From Bacteroidia bacterium (GTDB lineage: Bacteria > Planctomycetota > Phycisphaerae > Phycisphaerales > SM1A02): a DNA stretch of 5,412 nucleotides. Below are positions 1 to 5,412 of the stretch, piece by piece; positions within the stretch are counted from its first letter, which is position 1, and each line of letters opens with the position of its first letter. Both the position numbers and the translations under genes were made by a program. The notes under the pieces were generated by a model. That model was given only the letters and a program-made list of their open reading frames with translations, did not search any database and was not told the DNA's origin. The stretch lies in the NCBI GenBank assembly GCA_030054235.1, contig JASGCG010000131.1, forward strand, positions 1 to 5,412, read 5' to 3'.

Positions 1-261
1 ACCACCGCCGCCACCCTGCGCGGGCGGACGAGCTTCGTTCACGGTCAGGGTGCGACCGTCAAACTGGGTGCCGTTGGTCTTTTCGATGGCTTCGTTGCCC
101 TGGGCAGCGTCGCCCATGGTGACGAAACCGAAGCCGCGGCTGCGACCGGTGTCGCGATCCTTGGCGATGAACACGTCGACGACAGTTCCGAACTGCTCGA
201 AGAAAGAGCGCATGTCGTCTTCAGTAGTACCGAACGGCAGATTGCCGATATAGAGCTTCAC
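1..261 (-). CDS. RRM-domain RNA-binding protein, N-terminal 87 residues (3' end outside window)
   Basis: A single-RRM protein of the small bacterial glycine-rich type, expected to bind single-stranded RNA in the cytoplasm. The RNP2 motif (LYIGNLPF, residues 3-10) and RNP1 motif (RGFGFVTM, about residues 42-49) are both clear, with the usual aromatic residues that stack on RNA bases. The RRM ends near residue 80 and a glycine-rich tail (GGGGG) begins just before the window edge, so the stop codon is missing. I chose the GTG start at 261-259. It places MKLYIGNLPF at the expected family N-terminus and has an AAAGGA ribosome binding site 7 nt upstream; the nearby ATG at 268-266 is in another frame. 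The gene is divergent from the Wsp operon and has no obvious functional tie to it. Relatives are often called cold-inducible or cyanobacterial-type RNA-binding proteins; the RNA targets here are unknown. Family assignment is very secure, role is not. Confidence 0.95.
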   Translation of the reverse strand, partial: MKLYIGNLPFGTTEDDMRSFFEQFGTVVDVFIAKDRDTGRSRGFGFVTMGDAAQGNEAIEKTNGTQFDGRTLTVNEARPPAQGGGGG

Positions 262-268
262 GAGGCAT

Positions 269-274
269 TCCTTT
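269..274 (-). promoter_or_regulatory. Ribosome binding site of the RRM gene
   Basis: On the minus strand the bases read AAAGGA, ending 7 nt before the GTG codon at 261-259. This supports the GTG start and argues against the out-of-frame ATG between the site and the GTG. Confidence 0.65.
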
Positions 275-386
275 CAATGCGGGACAACAAGGCCGATGAT
301 TCGAGATCCCACATTGACGAAAGCTGGCTCGAAACTCGGACGAGGCGTGCTGGATTGACGGCAACGTGCCGATTCCAGCGTCGACG

Positions 387-415
387 AGTGTAGCGGATCG
401 GCTCACTCCCACCAA
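387..415 (-). promoter_or_regulatory. Candidate sigma-70 promoter for the RRM gene
   Basis: On the minus strand there is TTGGTG (415-410), a 17-nt spacer and TACACT (392-387). The -10 matches TATAAT at four of six positions and the -35 matches TTGACA at three of six. It would start transcription near position 380 and give a 5' leader of about 120 nt before the GTG start. The spacer is ideal but the hexamers are weak, so this is the best candidate by eye and is not proven. It lies only 20 nt upstream of the preferred wspA start, so the two divergent transcription units would share regulatory DNA. Confidence 0.3.
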
Positions 416-434
416 GCACTGCAGACAATTCTCC

Positions 435-2570
435 ATGGCCAACAACCACCTGTCGTTCCACCAGCGCATCGCAGGACGCCTCACCCTGCTTGGCGTGATA
501 CCAGCGGTGCTCTTATTGGGCACCTTCATCGCCATCAAGATCCGCGGGGACTACGACCAGGCGGTCGAGGCAACGGAGATCCGCCTGCAGCGCGTGGCCG
601 CGCAGGTCGCCGCGCGGCTCGATGCGCAGAACCGCGTGGCCTGCGAACTCGTGCAGACGATGGCCCTGCAGCGCGGTGCATCGTGGGGCGGATCCATCGG
701 CGACCGCGAGCGCACGCTCACGCTGATGGGCGACCTGCTCAAGGCCAACCCATGGGCCATCGGTGCGTACTTCGCCTACGCGCCCGATGCAGATGGCCAG
801 GATGCGCACTATCTGGCGAACCCGCTCGCCAACGTGCAAGAGCCCGGCAGCGGCCAGTTCGTGCCCTACGCCTTCCTCGACTGGCGCAACGGCAACGTCC
901 TTGCGTTCAAGGCGAACATCGACATGGAGACCAGCCTGTACTACGCCGGCGTGCGCGAACTGTGGCGCTCGTCGCAGCAGGTGAAGGCGCGCATCACCGA
1001 GCCCTACGTCTACGACGGCCAGGCGATGATCGAGACCGTCGCGCCCATCGTGGTCGGTGGTGCGTTCAAGGGGATTGCCGGCGCCGACCGCGCGCTGCGT
1101 GACATCGCTGCGCTCGTGCGCGAGGAATGTGAACTGCACGGGGTCGATGCATTCGTGATCAGTTCGGGCAGTTCCGTGCCGGGCTTCATCAAGCCGCGCG
1201 CGTTCATCACGGCAACGACCGATCGCAAGGATGCGGCCGAAGACGCCACCGAAGGCATGCTGCGCACGAAGGCCGTCGAGTCGTCGGCGTATGCAGCGCT
1301 GTTCGAGCCGATGCTCAGCGAATCGATGGGCGGCAGCAGCGCGATGAGCATGGCGAAGCTCCGCACCGCGATCGATCCCGTGACGGGGCAGCCCTGCATG
1401 TGGGCGCACCAGGTGCTGCCCCTTCCCGATGGACATCGGTGGGATGTCATCGTGCGAGAGAGCGAGCAGGATGCCCTGGCCAGTGCGGAGGCCGGATTGA
1501 TCACGCAGATCCTCACCGCGGCCGGTGGCGTGGCCCTGCTCGCCGTGCTGTTGCTTGCGCCGGCGGTCCTCGTCGGCAAGCGGCTGACGGTGGCCTCGAC
1601 GAGTGCGACGGCCATGGCAGGCGGAGACCTCAGCGGCACGGCACCGCACTGCGATGGACGCGACGAGGCTGCGCACCTCGTCAACGCGCTCGGTGCGATG
1701 CACCACGGCATGGAGTCCCTCATCAGCAAGGTGAAGGAAGCCACGATCAACATCAATTCGACCGCGACCGAGCTCACCGCGACGGCGCGGCAGCAGGAGC
1801 GCAACTCGCACGGGCTGAGCGCCAGCACCACGCAAGTCGCCGCCGCGGCCAAGCAGATCGCCGCCACGAGCACGGAACTCGGTGACACGATGGAGCGCGT
1901 GGCGCTGACTGCGGCACGCGCAGCGGAGCTCGCACGCAGCGGTCGCAGCGGCCTCGATGGCATGGGTGAGACGATCCGTGGGCTCGAGGATGCCACCGCG
2001 GGCATTGCGGCAAGGCTCTCGGCGATCAGCGAGAAGGCCGCGACGATCAACGGCGTCGTGACGACGATCACGAAGGTCGCCGACCAGACCAACCTGCTCA
2101 GCGTGAACGCAGCGATCGAGGCGGAGAAGGCCGGCGAGCATGGCGTCGGGTTCCTGGTGGTGGCGCGCGAGATCAGGCGCCTGGCCGACCAGACCGCCGC
2201 AGCCACGCTCGACATCGAGCAGACCGTTCGGCAGATGCAGACCGCGGTGAGCACCGGCGTGATGGAGATGGACCGCTTCGCCGAACAGGTGCGCCGCGGC
2301 GTGCGCGATGTGGGCACGATCGGCGGTCAGCTCGGCCAGATCATCGAGCAGGTCGACGAGGGCAGCGCGCAGTTCGCGGATGTCAACCGTGGCATGAAGA
2401 GCCAGAGCGAGGGCGCACGCCAGATCAGCGATGCGATGGGCCAGCTCACCACCACGACGCGCGAGACGATGCTTGCCGCCGAGGAGTCATCGCGCGCCGC
2501 GGATCGCTTGCTCGCCGCCATGGCCGAACTCAAGACCGCCGTCGAGGCCTTCAAGATCCGCCGGGGCTGA
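435..2570 (+). CDS. wspA: WspA-like methyl-accepting chemotaxis receptor with double-Cache-type periplasmic sensor
   Basis: An inner-membrane chemoreceptor of 711 residues, the expected input of a Wsp pathway that controls the WspE kinase. Visible order: a short cytoplasmic N-terminus; TM1 about 16-35; a periplasmic region about 37-354; TM2 about 356-380; HAMP about 381-435 (with AGGDLS); and a long helical signalling domain to the C-terminus. The hairpin tip (about 549-580) reads VADQTNLLSVNAAIEAEKAGE then EIRRLADQT, which is strongly WspA-like, as is the following region TLDIEQTV. There is no NWETF-type CheR-docking pentapeptide at the C-terminus. The periplasmic region has Cache-like signatures: YFAYAPDADGQD, FVPYAFLD, ITEPYVYDGQAMI and APIVVGGAFKGIAGADRAL. 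At about 320 residues it is large enough for a double Cache. I prefer ATG 435 (protein MANNHLSFHQ) because TM1 follows directly; GTG 366 would add 23 unlikely residues. Neither start has a clear ribosome binding site. The ligand or stimulus is unknown. Confidence 0.9.
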   Translation: MANNHLSFHQRIAGRLTLLGVIPAVLLLGTFIAIKIRGDYDQAVEATEIRLQRVAAQVAARLDAQNRVACELVQTMALQRGASWGGSIGDRERTLTLMGDLLKANPWAIGAYFAYAPDADGQDAHYLANPLANVQEPGSGQFVPYAFLDWRNGNVLAFKANIDMETSLYYAGVRELWRSSQQVKARITEPYVYDGQAMIETVAPIVVGGAFKGIAGADRALRDIAALVREECELHGVDAFVISSGSSVPGFIKPRAFITATTDRKDAAEDATEGMLRTKAVESSAYAALFEPMLSESMGGSSAMSMAKLRTAIDPVTGQPCMWAHQVLPLPDGHRWDVIVRESEQDALASAEAGLITQILTAAGGVALLAVLLLAPAVLVGKRLTVASTSATAMAGGDLSGTAPHCDGRDEAAHLVNALGAMHHGMESLISKVKEATININSTATELTATARQQERNSHGLSASTTQVAAAAKQIAATSTELGDTMERVALTAARAAELARSGRSGLDGMGETIRGLEDATAGIAARLSAISEKAATINGVVTTITKVADQTNLLSVNAAIEAEKAGEHGVGFLVVAREIRRLADQTAAATLDIEQTVRQMQTAVSTGVMEMDRFAEQVRRGVRDVGTIGGQLGQIIEQVDEGSAQFADVNRGMKSQSEGARQISDAMGQLTTTTRETMLAAEESSRAADRLLAAMAELKTAVEAFKIRRG

Positions 2571-2573
2571 TCG

Positions 2574-3020
2574 ATGCGTCACCTGTGCGTGATGATCGGC
2601 GGCGAACGCTTCGCGCTGGCGGCGAAGGATGTGCACGAAGTCGCACCGGCGATCGCGGCTCGCCATGTGCCTGGCGCGCCGGTCTGGTGCCGGGGCTTCG
2701 CGTGTGCACGCGGTGCCTGGTTGCCGCTCGTGCATGCAGCGGCGCTCCTGGGCCTGCCCGCCACCGCCGCCACCACAGCGAGCCGCACGCTGCTCATGCG
2801 GCCCGATGGTGCGCCCGCGCTGCTGCTTGAAGTCGATGAGGTGCTTGAGCTCGCGGAACTCGACCTGACCGGAAGCCACCCCGGACTCTCGATCGAGGCG
2901 CTTGCGTGGCTCGGACCGATGTGCACGCATGGTGGGCGCAGCGTGCAGGCGATCGACGCCGGCTCCTTGGCGCGGCATCCGGCGCTGGCCATCGTGCGCG
3001 ACGGGGCAATCCCCGCATGA
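2574..3020 (+). CDS. wspB: CheW-like coupling protein, WspB position
   Basis: A cytoplasmic adaptor of 148 residues, near the usual CheW length, that should link the WspA receptor to the WspE kinase. The whole protein is one CheW domain. The N-terminal strand GGERFALAAKDVHEV (9-23) is followed by VPGAPVWCRGFACARGAWLP (32-51), matching the CheW pattern of a PGxP turn followed by RG and a (V/L)P strand. The common IDL that follows is VHA here. The LAWLGP segment and the final QAIDAGSL also resemble WspB proteins as I recall them. The ATG lies 3 nt after the wspA stop, without a strong ribosome binding site, which suggests re-initiation or coupling. The stop overlaps the next start by 4 nt. The CheW call is secure; the B label rests on position and overall likeness. 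Confidence 0.87.
   Translation: MRHLCVMIGGERFALAAKDVHEVAPAIAARHVPGAPVWCRGFACARGAWLPLVHAAALLGLPATAATTASRTLLMRPDGAPALLLEVDEVLELAELDLTGSHPGLSIEALAWLGPMCTHGGRSVQAIDAGSLARHPALAIVRDGAIPA
3002..3015 (+). promoter_or_regulatory. Short GC hairpin at the wspB-wspC junction
   Basis: CGGGG (3002-3006) pairs perfectly with CCCCG (3011-3015) around the loop CAAT. The hairpin ends one base before the wspC ATG at 3017. The only purine-rich stretch that could serve as a ribosome binding site for wspC (GGGG) is inside the stem. Ribosomes finishing wspB would melt it, which fits translational coupling at the ATGA overlap. The structure is seen directly; the role is inference, and five-pair stems arise by chance in GC-rich DNA. 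Confidence 0.35.
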
Positions 3021-4231
3021 GCCATCCCGTGCGCGCACTGCTCACCGAGAACGGCGGCATCGATGCGGCGCACTGCGAAGGCGCGGCGTTCGAAGTGCTG
3101 TGCGCTGCCGAGCGACGGCGCGTGGGTGTGCGTGATGACCACGAACTGGCCCGGCACCTTCGAAACGATGAAGCGGCGCTGCATGCCTTCGTGGCGCAGG
3201 TCGCGGTGCCGGAGACGTGGTTCTTCCGGTACCCGACGAGCTTCGAGGCCCTGCATGCGCACCTTGCAGGCCGAGGCCGGCCCGTGCGCATCGCCAGCAT
3301 CGGCTGCGCGACCGGCCAGGAGGCCTACGCCGCAGCCGCCACGGCATTGGCGGCGCTAGGGCCCGGCGGCAGCGTGAGCGTGGAAGCATTCGATCGCAAT
3401 CCGGTGGCGATCGAGGTCGCCCGTCGTGCGCAGTGGACCGGTTCCCTCGCGCTGCGCGGCAGCGTGCCGTCGTGGGCGCAGCCATGGATCAGGATCGAGC
3501 CGCAGGGCGCATGGATCCATCCGCACGCCAAGGCCGCAGTCTCGTGCACCCACGTTCGTTCGAGCGCGCACATGATCGAGGTGCTCGACGGCCGATCGTT
3601 CGATGTGGTGATGTGCCGGAACCTGCTCATCTACCTGGATGCACCCACACGCGATGCGCTGGTGGCGGCCATGGTGCGCGCCGTGCCAGTGGGCGGACTG
3701 CTGATGCTCGGACATGCGGAGCGGGTCGAGCTGGGGCCGTCGTGGCGCCGTGACGATCGCAATGAGAGCTTTGCGTGGCACCGCGGCGAACTGCCGCCGC
3801 TGGTGGCGCCGCAGCGCAGTCCGATGGTGTCGGATCGTTCGAACGAACGGCATGCGCGCGTGCCGGGCGCGACCAACCCGCAGACACCAGGATCGATGGG
3901 CGAGGACGACTCGCGCACGATGCCCCCGCCGCGTCCTCAGCCAACGGCGCACGGAAACGAAGAAGGCCCGGCCATCGCCGCGTCGAGCGAGGGAATGCCC
4001 CTGCCGCAGCACGTCGATGCGCTCGTCGTGCAAGCAGAGTCGGCGATGGCGGCCAACGAACACGAGCGTGCCCGCAGCCTGCTGGAGCAGATCGTGTACT
4101 TGGCACCACAGCATGACTTGGCGATGCTGGCGTTGGCCGCGGTGGCCGAGCGGCTCGGTCGGCCGGACGAGGCACAGCGATGGCGGACCCGGGCGCAACG
4201 GGCGGCCACGCGCGGACGGAGCACGACATGA
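3017..4231 (+). CDS. wspC: CheR-type receptor methyltransferase with C-terminal TPR-like region (WspC)
   Basis: A 404-residue S-adenosylmethionine-dependent methyltransferase expected to methylate glutamates on WspA and set its sensitivity. Residues about 64-79 (VPETWFFRYPTSFEAL) match the CheR motif VxETxFFR. The SAM-binding loop is RIASIGCATGQEAY (91-104), with QEAY where many CheRs have EEPY. The acidic residue of the second SAM strand is in EAFDRNP (123-129). FDVVMCRNLLIYLD (195-208) and GGLLMLGHAER (226-236) complete the CheR catalytic core. A Pro/Ser/Arg-rich linker (about 257-330) leads to a helical region (332-398: ALVVQAESAMAANEHERARS, then IVYLAPQHDLAMLALAAVAERLGRPDEA) that looks like about two TPR repeats, as in WspC. 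The start at 3017 overlaps the wspB stop; an upstream ATG at 2906 in the same frame would lie deep inside wspB and is unlikely. Confidence 0.9.
   Translation: MSHPVRALLTENGGIDAAHCEGAAFEVLCAAERRRVGVRDDHELARHLRNDEAALHAFVAQVAVPETWFFRYPTSFEALHAHLAGRGRPVRIASIGCATGQEAYAAAATALAALGPGGSVSVEAFDRNPVAIEVARRAQWTGSLALRGSVPSWAQPWIRIEPQGAWIHPHAKAAVSCTHVRSSAHMIEVLDGRSFDVVMCRNLLIYLDAPTRDALVAAMVRAVPVGGLLMLGHAERVELGPSWRRDDRNESFAWHRGELPPLVAPQRSPMVSDRSNERHARVPGATNPQTPGSMGEDDSRTMPPPRPQPTAHGNEEGPAIAASSEGMPLPQHVDALVVQAESAMAANEHERARSLLEQIVYLAPQHDLAMLALAAVAERLGRPDEAQRWRTRAQRAATRGRSTT
4218..4221 (+). promoter_or_regulatory. Ribosome binding site of wspD
   Basis: GGAG lies 6 nt before the ATG at 4228, inside the last codons of wspC. 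It supports this start over the in-frame ATG at 4180, which would add 16 residues read from wspC coding sequence. Confidence 0.55.
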
Positions 4232-4758
4232 GCGAACACCGCCCACTCACCGCCGCGGAACTCGACGCCAACGCCGAGGCCTTCGCGCGCGTCATCGAGC
4301 GTGAGCGCGCCACCGACGTGCACGCCGTCCTTGCACGCGTGGGCTCGTCCTGGATCGCGGTGCCCGCGGGCCGCGTGCTTCGCGTCACCCGCGCGGTCAA
4401 GCCGCACCGCATCCCGCACCGATCGCATCGCGCGCTGCGTGGCCTGGCGAACATCGAGGGCGAGGTCGCCATCGTGATGGACTTGGCCTCGCTCTGCGGC
4501 TTCAGCTGGTCACCGACCGGCGACGATGCCGCGCGCATGATCGTGCTGGGCGAACGAGGCGCCGCGTGGGCGTTCGAAGCCGACGAGGTCCCGGGTACGG
4601 TCGCCGGCAACTCGCAGGACCTGCTTGCCGCCCCGCTCACGGTGGCGGCGTCGGGTGCTGGCTTCACCACGCACCTGATGCCGTGCGCGACGGGTCATGC
4701 GGGGATTCTTGATGTGGATGCCCTGCTCACGGCGTGCGCCGAGGCGGTGCGAGCATGA
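4228..4758 (+). CDS. wspD: Second CheW-like coupling protein, WspD position
   Basis: A 176-residue cytoplasmic CheW-domain protein, the second adaptor of the receptor-kinase array. After an N-terminal helix-forming stretch (about 8-30) the CheW fold begins at VLARVGSSWIAVPAGRVLRV (34-53). HRIPHRSHRALRGLANIEGE (60-79) follows and corresponds to the CheW pattern of IPH...GL.NIRGE, with IMDL-like VMDLASLCGF (83-92) after it. The second half has MIVLGERG, AFEADEVPGT and a closing GILDVDALL, all typical of WspD-like CheWs. As I recall, many WspD proteins are longer and carry an N-terminal cysteine-rich segment (with HCRNCPVY); this one has none. The start overlaps the wspC stop by 4 nt and has a GGAG site; the stop overlaps the wspE start. 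The CheW call is secure and the D label rests on gene order and motifs. Confidence 0.88.
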   Translation: MSEHRPLTAAELDANAEAFARVIERERATDVHAVLARVGSSWIAVPAGRVLRVTRAVKPHRIPHRSHRALRGLANIEGEVAIVMDLASLCGFSWSPTGDDAARMIVLGERGAAWAFEADEVPGTVAGNSQDLLAAPLTVAASGAGFTTHLMPCATGHAGILDVDALLTACAEAVRA

Positions 4759-5412
4759 GCTTGGGCGGGTTCAGCATGTTCGACCTGTACAAGGCCGAGG
4801 CCGAACAGCACGGCCGCGCCTTGAGCGATGGCTTGGTTGCGCTTGAGAGCGCCACGGATCCCGCGCTGGTGGAACCGCTCATGCGCGCGGCGCACAGCAT
4901 CAAGGGTGCAGCACGGATCGTGGGCTTTGAGCAGGTCGTCACGCTCGCCCACGCGATGGAGGATTGCCTGGTGCGCCTGCAGCGCGCACAGGAACCGATC
5001 GTGCCGGCGCGCGTCGACCAGTTGCTGAAGGGCACCGATCTCTTGGTGCAGAGCGCGCAGGTCGCCGAGGCCGACGTGCCAGCGTGGAACGCTGCGCACT
5101 CCGGAGCGATCGCCGAACTGGCCGCGCAATTGCAACAGGCCGCAGCGCCGATCGCCGGTGCACCCCGCTCGGCCGCGGACATCCTTGGATCGACGCCTGC
5201 ATCGACGCCTGCACCTGCGAGTGCGCCTGCGCCTCCAGCCGCGCCTGCATCCGCATCAACGCCGACCACGCCGCCGATCGATCCTGCGGGTGCCACGGCG
5301 CAGGTGGTCACCGCGCCGAGCACGAACGGACCCGGCGCCTCCGCGCCCGCGTTGGCCACGGCCGCACCGGCAACCGCTCCGTCCACGGCAACGCCGACAT
5401 CGACCAAGCCTG
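4755..5412 (+). CDS. wspE: CheA-type hybrid histidine kinase WspE, N-terminal 219 residues (3' end outside window)
   Basis: The start of a CheA-family kinase, expected to autophosphorylate and pass phosphate to WspR and WspF. The reading frame is open to the window edge. An HPt domain fills about residues 8-130. The phosphoacceptor is His47 in RAAHSIKGAARIVGF (codon 4893-4895); the AARIVG form is typical of WspE, where chemotaxis CheA usually has GGAGTFG. The helix HAMEDCLVRLQ (66-76) also fits. From about residue 129 the protein becomes a low-complexity Ala/Pro/Ser/Thr linker, at least 90 residues long, that reaches the window edge. The dimerisation, ATPase, CheW-like and receiver domains of WspE must lie downstream and are not seen. 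ATG 4755 overlaps the wspD stop in ATGA, with a weak GAGG 10 nt upstream. A second in-frame ATG at 4776 (protein MFDLYKAE) would still give a complete HPt domain. Confidence 0.92.
   Translation, partial: MSLGGFSMFDLYKAEAEQHGRALSDGLVALESATDPALVEPLMRAAHSIKGAARIVGFEQVVTLAHAMEDCLVRLQRAQEPIVPARVDQLLKGTDLLVQSAQVAEADVPAWNAAHSGAIAELAAQLQQAAAPIAGAPRSAADILGSTPASTPAPASAPAPPAAPASASTPTTPPIDPAGATAQVVTAPSTNGPGASAPALATAAPATAPSTATPTSTKP
5189..5212 (+). repeat. Two perfect tandem copies of a 12-bp unit in the wspE linker
   Basis: ATCGACGCCTGC occurs twice without a gap (5189-5200 and 5201-5212) and codes for STPASTPA. Degenerate GCGCCTGC-like units continue to about 5250, giving the Ala/Pro-rich linker. The unit length keeps the frame, so copy number could change without breaking the kinase. 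Confidence 0.75.

Larger units (their letters stand above)
262..434. other. Divergent intergenic region between the RRM gene and wspA
   Basis: A 173-bp region between the divergent starts. It holds the RRM ribosome binding site and a weak minus-strand promoter candidate. On the plus strand I found no convincing sigma-70 or sigma-54 promoter for the operon, and no clear Shine-Dalgarno sequence before either possible wspA start (GTG 366 or ATG 435). A GACAAT hexamer at 424-429 could be a -10 for a nearly leaderless wspA transcript, but it has no recognisable -35 partner. Confidence 0.6.

Noticed and set aside
50..253. Small plus-strand open frame opposite the RRM gene
   Set aside because: It is the antisense of a gene with both RNP motifs intact, and its translation shows no known domain.
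272..300. TTTCAA-N17-GATGAT as a plus-strand sigma-70 promoter
   Set aside because: Only three of six and four of six matches, and the start would be about 130 nt upstream of wspA; no better than chance.
325..339. Sigma-54-like TGGCTCG-AAAC-TCGG on the plus strand
   Set aside because: The -24 half is near consensus but the -12 half has GG where GC is required after the 10-nt spacing, so it is probably chance.
366..434. GTG start at 366 adding 23 residues to WspA
   Set aside because: The extra residues show no conserved or membrane-related feature, and there is no good ribosome binding site. ATG 435 puts the first membrane helix at the usual place. It cannot be fully excluded because ATG 435 also lacks a clear site.
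513..2141. Long minus-strand open frames opposite wspA (513-2141 and 1010-2317)
   Set aside because: They are Arg/His/Ala- or Ser/Ala-rich with no recognisable domain, and they lie opposite a clear receptor gene. Such antisense open frames are expected in GC-rich coding DNA.
3836..3845. Palindrome CGTTCGAACG inside wspC
   Set aside because: A short palindrome in the coding linker, single copy, with no nearby start or partner site; most likely chance.
3356..4246. Minus-strand open frames opposite wspC and wspD (3356-4246, 3627-4670)
   Set aside because: Low-complexity Arg/Pro/Ala translations with no domain, opposite well-supported CheR and CheW genes.

Overview
The window is about two thirds G+C and almost fully coding. 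It looks like a chromosomal piece of a high-GC proteobacterium. Wsp-type chemosensory operons and short single-RRM RNA-binding proteins are both familiar in beta- and gammaproteobacteria. I cannot assign a genus from the sequence alone.

Layout: at the left edge, on the minus strand, lies the start of a small RRM RNA-binding protein gene that runs off the window (261 down to 1). A 173-bp divergent intergenic region (262-434) follows. The rest is one plus-strand operon of five genes. A methyl-accepting chemotaxis receptor (435-2570) is followed 3 nt later by a CheW (2574-3020). Then come a CheR methyltransferase with a C-terminal TPR-like extension (3017-4231), a second CheW (4228-4758), and the first 219 residues of a CheA-type kinase with an HPt domain (4755 to beyond 5412). 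The last three junctions are all 4-nt ATGA start/stop overlaps.

The order receptor-CheW-CheR(TPR)-CheW-CheA is that of wspA-wspB-wspC-wspD-wspE. Sequence motifs agree, especially the receptor hairpin and the WspE-like HPt motif. In the known Wsp system of Pseudomonas the receptor and its two couplers activate the WspE kinase, which phosphorylates the diguanylate cyclase WspR. c-di-GMP then rises and surface or biofilm life is favoured. WspC methylates the receptor and WspF demethylates it. wspF and wspR would be expected downstream of the window and are not visible here.

The most unusual feature is the receptor's sensor. It has a periplasmic region of about 320 residues that reads like a double Cache domain, whereas the Pseudomonas WspA sensor is, as I recall, a much shorter four-helix bundle. 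The signalling core is therefore Wsp-like but the input module appears exchanged. I see no mobile element, tRNA, rRNA, CRISPR array or terminator in the window.
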